A DNA stretch of 64,000 nucleotides from Blautia hansenii DSM 20583 (lineage in GTDB: Bacteria > Bacillota > Clostridia > Lachnospirales > Lachnospiraceae): NCBI RefSeq assembly GCF_002222595.2, contig NZ_CP022413.2, positions 504,501 through 568,500 of the forward strand. The letters run 5' to 3'. Numbering within the stretch: the first letter of the stretch is position 1; each line of letters starts with the position of its first letter. The notes under the pieces were generated by a model, which saw only the letters and a program-made list of their open reading frames with translations, searched no databases and was not told where the DNA came from. The translations under genes were made by a program, and so were the position numbers. Positions 51,143-59,825 of this stretch are shown here, in pieces.

Positions 51143-52039
51143 ATGAAATTTGGAATTGTTACAGACAGCTCCTGTGATTTACCGGAGAGCTATACAATGA
51201 AAGAAGACGTTACGGTAGTATCTTTTTATGTTTCTTTTGACGGAGAAAATTATTTAAAAGAGGGGAAAGAAGCAGGAATTACAGAATTTTATCAGAAGAT
51301 GGCAGATAATCCTGATTGCTATCCCAAAACATCCATGCCCTCTGTACAGGATTATATAGATGCATTTCTTCCTCTGGTGAAACAAGGGTTGCCGGTTCTC
51401 TGTATATGCCTTACCAAGAATTTCAGTGGTTCTATGCAGGCGGCAGTTAATGCAAAAGAAGAAGTTGAAGAGGAATTTCCACAGGCTAAAATAGAAGTGG
51501 TAAATTCTCAGCTTGTTACAGCACTGCAGGGACTTTTTGTTAAAGAAGCAGTGAAACTGAGAAATCAGGATGTGGATTTGGAGACAGCAGTGGAAGCTTT
51601 GAAAAAAATCAGACACACAGGACAAATCTTTTTCACCACAAAGGACTTGAAATATTTGGAACATGGGGGAAGAATAGGAAAAGCAGCCTGTCTTGCAGGA
51701 AGTATGCTGAATATCAAACCAATTCTCCGTTTCTGTGATGCAGAGCTGGGGTCTACAGAGCTTTGTAGAGGGAGAAAAAAATCTCTCCATAAAATTATTG
51801 AAAAGTTTGTAGATTATGTAGAAAAAGAAAAAATAGATTTGAATGAATACACCCTTGTTACAGGAGTGGGATTAATGGTACCTGAGTTTGAAACCTTTCA
51901 GGAAGACTTGAGAAAAAGTTTAAAAGAGAAAGGATACCATGTTGAAACATGGGAAACAATGCAAATCGGAGCAACGATTGGTGTACATACAGGCCCTTAT
52001 CCTATGGGACTGGGAATTTTGAAAAAATGTGAAATCTAA
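51143..52039 (+). CDS. DegV-family fatty-acid-binding protein
   Basis: A 298-residue DegV protein. IVTDSSCDLP at the start and TSMPSVQDYIDAF (about residue 54) are family signatures, as is the C-terminal GATIGVHTGPYPMG. FakB members of this family present acyl chains to the kinase FakA, which then feeds phospholipid synthesis. No fakA is nearby. It is divergent from the TetR gene. AAGGCTGGGAGA precedes the ATG. Confidence 0.9.
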   Translation: MKFGIVTDSSCDLPESYTMKEDVTVVSFYVSFDGENYLKEGKEAGITEFYQKMADNPDCYPKTSMPSVQDYIDAFLPLVKQGLPVLCICLTKNFSGSMQAAVNAKEEVEEEFPQAKIEVVNSQLVTALQGLFVKEAVKLRNQDVDLETAVEALKKIRHTGQIFFTTKDLKYLEHGGRIGKAACLAGSMLNIKPILRFCDAELGSTELCRGRKKSLHKIIEKFVDYVEKEKIDLNEYTLVTGVGLMVPEFETFQEDLRKSLKEKGYHVETWETMQIGATIGVHTGPYPMGLGILKKCEI

Positions 52040-52048
52040 AGAAGAAAT

Positions 52049-52105
52049 AGGAGTTGTCGCTTTAAATATTCGGGATATACACTTAATACGACAACTCCTT
52101 TTTAA
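52049..52105 (+). terminator. Terminator after degV
   Basis: AGGAGTTGTCG pairs with CGACAACTCCT, 30-base loop, followed by TTTTT. It lies between convergent genes. Confidence 0.75.
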
Positions 52106-52108
52106 AAA

Positions 52109-53797
52109 TTATGGTCTTCGATAGCGATTAAAACAGGAAAAGATTTCCTGAATACGTGGCACTGCCATGCCACAGGGGATATAGGCATTGCTGAAAAAGT
52201 TAGAAAAACCGTTTTTTTCCATGTTGTTTTGTAAAATAGATATAATTTCAGAAACTGTACGTTTTCCGTCAATCAGATATTCTTGTGCATATCTTAATAG
52301 TTCTCCTAAAGCAGCCGTCTGCTCTTTATCTGCAATCTGTTCGACATATCTTAAATCAATCGTATCTTTTCCTATTGAAAAGCTGTCTTTTCCATGACAT
52401 TTCATTTTAAAATCTTTATAAGTAGATTTTTTTGTGCTGCTCATAATGCGATTGGAGACAGGCATATAAAATTCAGGAACAGATGAGGGAGGCAGCGGAT
52501 AGTCAGAACAAAGTTTTTTGACTTTTTCTGTGATATCCAGAGCTTGATAATGATCCATTTGAATAATCGTATCTGCAATATGGAAGAAAGCACCTGAACT
52601 GCCGGCTACCAATACAGTAGAAATACCTGCTTTTGAAAACAACTGCGGAGCACGTTCTAAAAATGGAGTGATAGGTTCTTCATCACGGCTGATTACCTGC
52701 TGCATGAAAGCATCACGTACCATGAAGTTTGTAGCGGAAGTATCTTCATCCAGTAGAAACAGGGTGCTTCCGGCTTCCATACCTTCTACAATTCCTGCTG
52801 CCTGAGAAGTGCTGCCGCTGGCATCCAAAGTGGAAAAACAATGGGTATCTTTTTTGTTCGGCAAATCATTGATAAACAGTGATATGTCTACATCTTTTAT
52901 AAAACGTCCATCCTCTGCACGAAGTTTCATGGCGGAAGCATCTGTAAGAACAAATTCTCTGCCATCTCCGGAGATATGATTGTATACACCGGTTTCAAGG
53001 GCTGTTAAAAGAGTAGATTTTCCATGGTAACCGCCCCCTGCGATTAAAGTAATACCTTGGGGGATTGCCATTCCTTTTAGAGTGCCTCTGTGAGGAAGGT
53101 GAAATTCCATTTCTAAAGAAACAGGAGATTGAAATGGAACAGCATCTTTCATTGGTTTTTGAGAAATACCGCTTTCTCTTGGAAGAATGGAGTTATTTGC
53201 AACAAAGGCAACAAGATGGTGTTTTTTTAATTCTTGTCTCAAGAATTCCTGGTCTTCGGCAAGGAAGACGACATTTTCAATGGTTTTATGAGAAAGGTTT
53301 TTATAAAGCAGTGACTTTTCTACACAAGAAGGAAGAAAGTCAAAGAGAATTTTTTCTAATTCAAAAGCATTGATGGTTCTTCCGTTGGCAGGAAATCCTA
53401 CGGTAAAACGGACAGTAACAAAATCAGAATTCATTTCACAAGCTGTGCGTTCTAAAATTTCCTGTCCACAGATTGTAGTAGAAATAGAGCCGCTTTTTCC
53501 GGAACCTTTTGCTTTAAAATTATAAATGGAGAGCTGCTGAGAGAATTTTCGTAAAAGATAATCCTGTACGGCAATGCGTACAGCTCGTGTAGAAATACAG
53601 AATTCGGGGAATCCGGCAATCTTTGCAGGAACTTGAATACTTAAATGTGAAGGAGAGGCAAAGGGATCTCCCTGTACATGGTCTATAGAAAGAAGAAAAT
53701 GATTGAATTTGTAAATGCCTTTCAAACTTTTGTAGGCAGGGTAACTTTTTCGGTTTATGGAAGAAAGTTGTTGTTTAAGTTCTTGTGAAGTAAACAT
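52109..53797 (-). CDS. Predicted ABC-class P-loop ATPase (PF09818-type)
   Basis: A 562-residue protein of the widespread but little-studied ABC-class ATPase family. It has an N-terminal domain (about 1-240), then the P-loop GGGYHGKSTLL (about 253-263), a signature-like segment near SGSTSQAAGIVEGMEAG and a Walker B LFLLDEDTSATNFM. GGGYHGKST in place of a standard Walker A is characteristic. Its cellular role is not established; related proteins bind RNA. It stands alone downstream of tRNA-Arg on the same strand, after that tRNA's terminator. Confidence 0.82.
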   Translation of the reverse strand: MFTSQELKQQLSSINRKSYPAYKSLKGIYKFNHFLLSIDHVQGDPFASPSHLSIQVPAKIAGFPEFCISTRAVRIAVQDYLLRKFSQQLSIYNFKAKGSGKSGSISTTICGQEILERTACEMNSDFVTVRFTVGFPANGRTINAFELEKILFDFLPSCVEKSLLYKNLSHKTIENVVFLAEDQEFLRQELKKHHLVAFVANNSILPRESGISQKPMKDAVPFQSPVSLEMEFHLPHRGTLKGMAIPQGITLIAGGGYHGKSTLLTALETGVYNHISGDGREFVLTDASAMKLRAEDGRFIKDVDISLFINDLPNKKDTHCFSTLDASGSTSQAAGIVEGMEAGSTLFLLDEDTSATNFMVRDAFMQQVISRDEEPITPFLERAPQLFSKAGISTVLVAGSSGAFFHIADTIIQMDHYQALDITEKVKKLCSDYPLPPSSVPEFYMPVSNRIMSSTKKSTYKDFKMKCHGKDSFSIGKDTIDLRYVEQIADKEQTAALGELLRYAQEYLIDGKRTVSEIISILQNNMEKNGFSNFFSNAYIPCGMAVPRIQEIFSCFNRYRRP

Positions 53798-53838
53798 ATT
53801 AAAATCCTTTCATTGAAAATAAAACTATATTTTGATAC

Positions 53839-53874
53839 AAAAAAACCCTTATATCCGAAGATATAAGGGTTTTA
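53839..53874 (-). terminator. Terminator of tRNA-Arg
   Basis: AAAACCCTTATAT pairs with ATATAAGGGTTTT around a short loop; a T8 run follows on the minus strand directly after the tRNA. Confidence 0.9.
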
Positions 53875-53948
53875 CGTGCGTTAGAGGATTCGAACCCCCG
53901 ACCTTTTGGTCCGTAGCCAAACGCTCTATCCAGCTGAGCTAAACGCAC
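53875..53948 (-). tRNA. tRNA-Arg (ACG)
   Basis: Acceptor GTGCGTT/AACGCAC, D-loop AGCTCAGCTGGATAGAGC, anticodon loop CTACGGA with anticodon ACG (read as inosine), T-loop GGTTCGAATCC. CCA is not encoded. Confidence 0.96.
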
Positions 53949-54155
53949 ATTTGTTAGCTGACTGCCTCAGCAACAAAATTGATTATAGGGCATAAATATG
54001 AAAATGTCAATACTTTTTTTGAAAAAAATTTTAGAAATTTTAAAGAGATAATGATTTTGCATGAAATATGCTGGAAGAAATACGAAATACATGATAAGAT
54101 AAGAAAAGATAAGGGGGATAAAATTTTAAATTTTTACATAAAGGGGAGAATATAC

Positions 54156-54716
54156 ATGGAGAATGAAATTACTTTTAAAACTTCAGTAGGAGGTTACAAA
54201 CGGGATCAAGTTATTGAATATGTAGAAAATATGAATGAGCAGATGTTCTGTTTAAAAAAGGCAAGCGAAGAAGCTGCTGCCAATTATGAAGCAAAGATTA
54301 AAGAGCTGGAAGAACTTATAGAAGAAAAAGAGGCAAAAATTGAGGCATATGATACAGATAATGCCAAATTAAAAGAAGATTTAGAAAAGCTGGAAGGGCA
54401 GTATAAAGAAGTGCATTCTGATACAGTAAGGTTGGAAGCAGAAAAGAGAATTTTGAGAGAAAAGCTGGGTAAAGAAGTTTTGAAACTTCGTGCAGAAAAT
54501 CAGGAACTAAAAGAAAAACTGCAGGAAGCAGAACGAAATATCGGATCAGAGGCAGACTATGAAGGCGTTAGAAATGCTGTTTCAGAAGTACAGTATAAAA
54601 TTGCAGAGTATGTAAATACCATTAATAAAACACAGCAGAGCCTTGCAGATACCTATCAGAAGATGAATGAAATTAAGAAAAAAGTAGCAGAGCAGATGGA
54701 GAATAATAAAAAATAA
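54156..54716 (+). CDS. DivIVA-like coiled-coil protein (186 aa)
   Basis: The N-terminus (ITFKTSVGGYKRDQVIEYVENM, about 4-25) matches the DivIVA-like motif of the protein at 28373, with the same GGY core. A continuous charged coiled coil follows to the end. It lacks the acidic tail of the other protein. A septum- or pole-localised scaffold is the likely role. I chose ATG 54156 because AAGGGGAG precedes it; the upstream extension of the frame is A+T-rich and not protein-like. Confidence 0.7.
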   Translation: MENEITFKTSVGGYKRDQVIEYVENMNEQMFCLKKASEEAAANYEAKIKELEELIEEKEAKIEAYDTDNAKLKEDLEKLEGQYKEVHSDTVRLEAEKRILREKLGKEVLKLRAENQELKEKLQEAERNIGSEADYEGVRNAVSEVQYKIAEYVNTINKTQQSLADTYQKMNEIKKKVAEQMENNKK

Positions 54717-54740
54717 AAAACCTATTTGTAATAGAGCACA

Positions 54741-54786
54741 AAAGAACAACAGCTATTGATGAGATTATTGATAGCTGTTGTTCTTT
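54741..54786. terminator. Bidirectional terminator between convergent genes
   Basis: AAAGAACAACAGCTAT pairs perfectly with ATAGCTGTTGTTCTTT around a 14-base loop, with A and T runs at the ends. Confidence 0.85.
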
Positions 54787-54789
54787 TGT

Positions 54790-55179
54790 CTAAATCTCTT
54801 TTTTATGTTTTTCTGCCATGCTTTGTGTATGTTGTTTAATTGCAAGAAAGCTTTCTGTACTGATGACATGTTCCATACGACAGGCATCTTCAGAAGCTGT
54901 TTCAGGAGCTACGCCCAGTTTTATCAGCCATGTACTTAAAAGCTCGTGGCGCTCATATATTTTTTCTGCAATAGCAAGCCCGGACTCGGTTAGGGTGATA
55001 TAGCCTTCCTGATTAACATTTATGTATCCGTTTAGTCGGAGATTTTTCATGGCAACGCTGACACTTGGTTTGGAAAAGGATAATTCATTTGCGATATCAA
55101 TAGAACGAACCTGAGGCTTACGTTTACTGATAACGAGAATGGTTTCCAAATAGTTTTCGGCAGATTCCTGTATTTTCAT
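54790..55179 (-). CDS. DtxR/MntR-family metal-dependent regulator
   Basis: A 129-residue regulator with the DtxR N-terminal winged helix (SIDIANELSFSKPSVSVAMKNL, about 26-47) and the metal-binding/dimerisation helices (RHELLSTWLIKLGVAPETASEDACRMEHVIS). There is no C-terminal SH3-like domain, as in MntR. The metal-ligand positions (Glu/His in ERHELL, Cys/Glu/His in CRMEHV) look intact. It is divergent from asnA and an iron-siderophore-type binding lipoprotein, so iron or manganese homeostasis is plausible. Confidence 0.87.
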   Translation of the reverse strand: MKIQESAENYLETILVISKRKPQVRSIDIANELSFSKPSVSVAMKNLRLNGYINVNQEGYITLTESGLAIAEKIYERHELLSTWLIKLGVAPETASEDACRMEHVISTESFLAIKQHTQSMAEKHKKEI

Positions 55180-55207
55180 GCAGCGACTCCTTCCTTCAAA
55201 AATATAC

Positions 55208-55223
55208 TGATATTAGGATATCA
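55208..55223. promoter_or_regulatory. Palindrome over the dtxR-family gene's -10 region
   Basis: TGATAT TAGG ATATCA is a perfect inverted repeat. On the minus strand TTGAAC, 17 bases and TATCCT make a promoter whose -10 lies within it, so it is a good candidate for autoregulation. Confidence 0.5.
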
Positions 55224-55271
55224 TATTTTACTAAGAAGTTCAAATAGATAAGAACTCAGAGTTTATTTATG

Positions 55272-55300
55272 TTTACATTCCTGATATTTTGTACTAGAAT
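55272..55300 (+). promoter_or_regulatory. Promoter of asnA
   Basis: TTTACA (55272-55277), 17-base spacer, TAGAAT (55295-55300), 32 bases before the ATG. Confidence 0.75.
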
Positions 55301-55331
55301 AAAACACATAATATTTGACGGAGGAAAGTAA

Positions 55332-56339
55332 ATGGGAACAGTAATCATACCGAAAGACTATCATTCATGCTTATCTAGATACGAAACACAGGAAGCAATT
55401 GGGGCAATTAAAAATCTTATGCAGAAAAAGCTGTGTATGGCATTAAAATTGAAAAGGGTAACAGCACCTTTATTTGTTGATCCGGCTATGGGGTTAAATG
55501 ATGACTTAAATGGTGTTGAGCGTCCGGTAAATTTTGATATTCCTGACGCAGGAACTACAGCGCAGGTTGTTCATTCTCTGGCAAAATGGAAACGTATGGC
55601 GCTTTATCATTATGATTTTCATGTGGGAAAAGGGCTTTTAACTGATATGAACGCAATTCGTAGAGATGAAGAACTGGATAATCTTCATTCTATTTATGTT
55701 GACCAGTGGGACTGGGAAAAAATCATTACAAGAGAAGACCGTACTTTAGATTATTTAAAAAATACAGTTCAGCGTATTGTAGGTACAATTTGTAATGCAT
55801 TGGATGAAATTAAATATCAATATGAAGATTTGAATACAGAGCTTTGCCGAGATGTGGCATTTATAACTTCTCAGGAATTAGAAGATTTATATCCGTCTCT
55901 GACACCAAAGGAAAGGGAGCAGGCATATACAAAAGAGCATAAAACAGTATGTATTATGCAGATTGGCGATGTGCTGGCATCAGGAGAAAAGCATGACGGC
56001 AGGGCTCCGGATTATGATGACTGGAAGTTAAATTGTGACATCTTATTCTGGCATGAACCTCTTCAGTGTGCTTTGGAAATTTCTTCCATGGGTATTCGTG
56101 TAGATGAAAAATCTTTGGATGAACAATTAAAGAAAGCAGGCTGCGATGAGAGAAGAAATCTTCCATTCCATAAGATGCTTTTAAATGGGGAATTACCTCT
56201 TACTATAGGCGGTGGTATCGGTCAATCCAGAATTTGTATGCTGTTTTTGGGAAAAGTACATGTAGGTGAGGTTCAGGCATCTATTTGGGATGAAGAAACT
56301 TTAACTGCCTGTAAAAAAGCAGGAATAGAGATTTTATAG
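55332..56339 (+). CDS. asnA: Aspartate-ammonia ligase (asparagine synthetase A)
   Basis: A 335-residue AsnA that makes asparagine from aspartate, ammonia and ATP. It is a class-II-synthetase-like enzyme with diagnostic stretches KLKRVTAPLFVDPAMGLNDDLNGVERPV, HSIYVDQWDWEK and the C-terminal GGGIGQSRICM. It uses free ammonia, which fits an anaerobe living in ammonia-rich gut contents. GGAGGAAAG precedes the ATG. An unrelated binding lipoprotein follows after 11 bases, probably in the same operon. Confidence 0.95.
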   Translation: MGTVIIPKDYHSCLSRYETQEAIGAIKNLMQKKLCMALKLKRVTAPLFVDPAMGLNDDLNGVERPVNFDIPDAGTTAQVVHSLAKWKRMALYHYDFHVGKGLLTDMNAIRRDEELDNLHSIYVDQWDWEKIITREDRTLDYLKNTVQRIVGTICNALDEIKYQYEDLNTELCRDVAFITSQELEDLYPSLTPKEREQAYTKEHKTVCIMQIGDVLASGEKHDGRAPDYDDWKLNCDILFWHEPLQCALEISSMGIRVDEKSLDEQLKKAGCDERRNLPFHKMLLNGELPLTIGGGIGQSRICMLFLGKVHVGEVQASIWDEETLTACKKAGIEIL

Positions 56340-56350
56340 AGGAGAATAAG

Positions 56351-57430
56351 ATGGAACAGAAGACAAAGAAGTGGCTTGTTGCAGGCATTCTTACTGTTGC
56401 TGTGGCCATTGGTGTAGGAACCTGTTATAGTAACACCTCTGATAAAAGTGACAAGGAAAAGAAAGAGGCTGTTAAAGATGAAGATAATAAAAATGTAAAG
56501 GAAGCCAAAGGAATATCCCAGGATGAAATGCCTTATTATCCTTTAACAATAAAAACAAAAGGACCGGACGGCAAGGAATATGAAACTGTTTATGAAAAAC
56601 AGCCGGAAAAGGTAGTGGCAGTCTATCAGGGAAATGTGGAAACGATGTTAGCCCTTGGATTGGAAGATAAAATTGCAGCGGTAGCAGGGATAGAACAACC
56701 GGTTTTAGAAGAATATCAGGAGTCCTTTAGCAAATTGAAAAATCTGGAGGAATTTACGCCTTCCAAAGAAACTATTACTGCAGAAGAACCGGATATGATT
56801 TTTTCATGGGTTTCTTATTTTGAGGAAAGTACGCTGGGAGAACCACAGGAATGGCTGGACCAGAATGTGAATGTATATATCAATACGAATACCGCGTCTG
56901 AAAAAGATACTTTGGAAAATGAATATAAAGACATTAAAAATATAGGGAAAATCTTTCAAGTAGAAGAGAAAGCAGAGAAACTGGTAAAATCTATGAAAGA
57001 TAAGATAAAAAAAATCCGGAAAAAAGTTGAGAAAATGGAAACAAAGCCCTCTGTTTTGATTTTGGAAAAGGGAACAGATGGGTTTATCAATTACGGTGCG
57101 GACAGCCTTGCCGGAGATATGGTAAATCAGATTGGCGGGACGCTTGCACAAGAGGAAAGTAGAGTGCTGACAGCAGAGGAAGTTGCTGAAGCAAATCCGG
57201 ATGTATTGTTTATTACCTATACTCCATATTTGGATGATGATGAAGAACTGATAAAAGAAGAAAAAATGGATTTATTTTTACAGGATGATACATTTGCAGA
57301 AATGAAGGTAGTGAAAAGTAACAGAGTGATACCTGTTATGTTAAATGAAATCTTTGCCAGCGGTGTTCGCACAGCAGATGGTGTGGAAACTCTTGCCGAG
57401 GGGATTTTGTATAATGATTTGTCTATTTGA
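56351..57430 (+). CDS. Siderophore/cobalamin-type substrate-binding protein, orphan
   Basis: A 359-residue class III periplasmic-binding protein (FepB/BtuF/FhuD group) with the family segments EKVVAVYQGNVETMLALGLEDKIAAVAG and EEVAEANPDVLFITY. The N-terminus has a hydrophobic signal ending in VGTC at residue 25; that is a poor lipobox, so anchoring is uncertain. A charged linker follows. No permease or ATPase gene is adjacent, which is unusual for an importer component. The nearby DtxR-family regulator suggests iron or haem. Confidence 0.82.
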   Translation: MEQKTKKWLVAGILTVAVAIGVGTCYSNTSDKSDKEKKEAVKDEDNKNVKEAKGISQDEMPYYPLTIKTKGPDGKEYETVYEKQPEKVVAVYQGNVETMLALGLEDKIAAVAGIEQPVLEEYQESFSKLKNLEEFTPSKETITAEEPDMIFSWVSYFEESTLGEPQEWLDQNVNVYINTNTASEKDTLENEYKDIKNIGKIFQVEEKAEKLVKSMKDKIKKIRKKVEKMETKPSVLILEKGTDGFINYGADSLAGDMVNQIGGTLAQEESRVLTAEEVAEANPDVLFITYTPYLDDDEELIKEEKMDLFLQDDTFAEMKVVKSNRVIPVMLNEIFASGVRTADGVETLAEGILYNDLSI

Positions 57431-57448
57431 CAGTTGTAATTTTACGTC

Positions 57449-57503
57449 AAACAGGAGGGGACTGCCTCACTAATTATTTAGTGAGGCAGTCCCCTCCTGT
57501 TTT
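57449..57503. terminator. Very long perfect hairpin terminator
   Basis: About 25 paired bases (AAACAGGAGGGGACTGCCTC... with its exact complement at 57478-57502) around a four-base loop, with T and A ends. It separates the convergent binding-protein and kinase genes. The stem is far longer than the usual terminator. Confidence 0.85.
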
Positions 57504-57508
57504 AAATA

Positions 57509-58813
57509 TTATTTTAAAGTTTTTAAGGTTATAAGTGTATGGAAAGTACCGGAAGTAATATCGTAGTACATTTCTAAATTCCCCTGATACTGTTGTACGA
57601 TTTTATTAATGCTTTTAATGCCAAAACCATGTCGTTCTTTATTTACTTTACGTGAAATGGGAAATCCATTTTGATTATATAAGGGGGCGCTTTGGCAGGA
57701 GTTAATAACTATTATAACAATAAAATTGGAATTTTCCTTTTTTTGTACGGTGAGTTCAATAAAAGACTCAGGGATATTTTCTGCTGCCTCCACTGCATTA
57801 TCCATTAAGTTACAAAATAATGATGTTATATCGTGTTGATAGATATGTTGGAGAGTGTTGCTTCTGATGTCAGCATGAAATGCGATATGTTTGTCATTGC
57901 ACTGCCGCTGATAACGACAGAGAATAGCGTTTAGCATTTCATTATCACAAATTCGCACAGTCTCTCTTAAATCAGAAGATTTCATAAGCTGTTGAATATA
58001 GATATCTATTTTTTCTGAACAATTCTGTTCATTGAGTAGTTTAATTGATAAAAGATGTTTTTTGATATCGTGAATTAGAATACGTTGATTTTCATTTTGT
58101 GAAAGTAACATTTCGTAATATTCAACAGAGTCAGATTCTTTTTGGAGTAATAGCTGCATGTCAATAAAGTCGTTGTACTTTTTTTGAAGATACTGATTGA
58201 GTCCAAATACCAGAAGATTAATCAGGAGCAGAAAAATAGCACAAGCTGTTACCATAAAATTAACAGGTGGAGCAATCGCTGCATTTTCGCCGATGAAAAG
58301 AAAGGTATACATAATAAAAACGCTTAAAATTGGTATTAACATCAAAAAAAGTTCGGAGTGGTAGTACGGTCTTTGGTTTGTATTTTTTCCTTTGAACAAA
58401 TGAGCTAAAAGATAAATAATTGCAAAGAAGAATAATTTGCTAAAAACTGCATAAAAAATAAGTCCGACACCTTTATCTGTTAGGAAGTAAGGAGAAAATT
58501 TTAACGTAATCCCCAGAACAGCAAGCTCGGACAGTCCCATAATTGTGGTAAGGATAGCGGAATGAAATAATGCAAACAGCAATTTGAGCTTAAATTGTGT
58601 GTAAAGAAAAATCGTGTTTGCTATAAAAAAACAAATAATATTAAGTTTTGTTTGCCTAAACAAAGATAGAAGAAATAACATTGTATAAAGGGTACTTAAT
58701 AAAATCCATCTTATTCTGACAGAATGAGATGGAAGAAAAAGACTAGATGCGTATTGCCATAAAATAATGGCTTCTATAAAAAAAGTAAAAAAAAGCAAAA
58801 TAGTAAGGGTCAT
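57509..58813 (-). CDS. AgrC-like GHKL sensor histidine kinase
   Basis: A 434-residue kinase. The first 210 residues hold about six membrane helices with no extracellular domain, as in peptide-sensing AgrC/BlpH kinases. Then come a linker, the phospho-acceptor HDIKKHLLSI (about 247-256), N box NLMDNAVEAAE and G box ERHGFGIKSI. It would phosphorylate the LytTR regulator 5 bases upstream. No AgrB/AgrD-type peptide gene is adjacent. Confidence 0.87.
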   Translation of the reverse strand: MTLTILLFFTFFIEAIILWQYASSLFLPSHSVRIRWILLSTLYTMLFLLSLFRQTKLNIICFFIANTIFLYTQFKLKLLFALFHSAILTTIMGLSELAVLGITLKFSPYFLTDKGVGLIFYAVFSKLFFFAIIYLLAHLFKGKNTNQRPYYHSELFLMLIPILSVFIMYTFLFIGENAAIAPPVNFMVTACAIFLLLINLLVFGLNQYLQKKYNDFIDMQLLLQKESDSVEYYEMLLSQNENQRILIHDIKKHLLSIKLLNEQNCSEKIDIYIQQLMKSSDLRETVRICDNEMLNAILCRYQRQCNDKHIAFHADIRSNTLQHIYQHDITSLFCNLMDNAVEAAENIPESFIELTVQKKENSNFIVIIVINSCQSAPLYNQNGFPISRKVNKERHGFGIKSINKIVQQYQGNLEMYYDITSGTFHTLITLKTLK

Positions 58814-58818
58814 TTAGT

Positions 58819-59526
58819 CTACCTCGTACTTTCAAGAAATATAAGATAAGCATTTTTGAAAGAGCTGTATTTTCTACGTGTCAGATAAGCCATAGTTTGC
58901 ATATTTGTCAAACGTATAGTGGAATGATCAAAGTCAGTTATGTGTTCAAAATTAACGATAAAACTACGGTGTGTCTGAAAAAAACAGTTCTTAGGAAGGT
59001 GTTCCAGCCAGTAATTCATATTATGTATGGATTCAAAATCTCGCTGAACAGTATGTACAGTTACTTTTCGTCCGTGTGCTTCTATGAAGACAATCTGAGA
59101 AGTGGGAAGCGTATATACCCCTTCTTTGGTGTCAATAGGGATTTTAGCGGTCATGGTATTATAATAAGCCAGAGCATCTTTCATGTTTCGGAAAAACCTT
59201 TGTCTGTCCAAAGGTTTGGAAAGATAACGAAATACATGAAAACGCATTGCTTCGTCCAGATATTCCGAATAAGAGGTGACAACAAAAATTATGGTGTTTT
59301 TATTTGCTTTTTTTAATTCATTACCAACAAAAATTCCATTCATGCCGGGCATTTCAATATCCAGAAAAACAATATCTTTTTCGCCTTTATCAGCTAATAA
59401 AGACTCACCGTCTGTAAAAGAAACTAATTCAGGACATTTTAGATGGTTTGATTCGAAGTAGTATGTAATAAGTTTTTGTAATTGTTCGATTATCAGAACA
59501 TCATCGTCACAAATTAAAATACGCAT
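58819..59526 (-). CDS. LytTR-family response regulator
   Basis: A 235-residue regulator. Receiver: MRILICDDD, phospho-acceptor aspartate in VFLDIEMPG (about residue 57), FRYLSKPLD. Output: LytTR domain (about 135-235; TSQIVFIEAHGRKVTVHT, FFQTHRSFIVNFEHI). I chose ATG 59526, since the receiver starts there; the upstream frame is not receiver-like. It is divergent from the lipoprotein/ABC-2 operon, which it probably controls. Confidence 0.87.
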   Translation of the reverse strand: MRILICDDDVLIIEQLQKLITYYFESNHLKCPELVSFTDGESLLADKGEKDIVFLDIEMPGMNGIFVGNELKKANKNTIIFVVTSYSEYLDEAMRFHVFRYLSKPLDRQRFFRNMKDALAYYNTMTAKIPIDTKEGVYTLPTSQIVFIEAHGRKVTVHTVQRDFESIHNMNYWLEHLPKNCFFQTHRSFIVNFEHITDFDHSTIRLTNMQTMAYLTRRKYSSFKNAYLIFLESTR

Positions 59527-59744
59527 TTTATTACCAAGCTTTCTATATAATGTACATTCAAGTATATCATATAGGTTTTTCGAATGCAAAAAATATGTAT
59601 GAAAAGACGATTTATCTACGATTTTGGTCTATTATATGCCTTTTTTCATTTCTCTTTACAAGTATTTCGACAAAGTCTCTGGTGAGTTCAAAATATATAA
59701 ATTGACCAAAAAAGAACTGTAAATGTCGTTTGATGCAAATAGGA

Positions 59745-59772
59745 TTGAAATTGTGATGAAAATATAGATAAT
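59745..59772 (+). promoter_or_regulatory. Candidate promoter of the lipoprotein/ABC operon
   Basis: TTGAAA (59745-59750), 16-base spacer, GATAAT (59767-59772), 53 bases before the ATG. The 299-base divergent gap should also hold LytTR direct repeats; I could not fix them. Confidence 0.45.
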
Positions 59773-59825
59773 GAAATGGGTGCTGGTTTTATAATTTTAA
59801 TTTAGTAGAGAGAGGATGAAAAATC

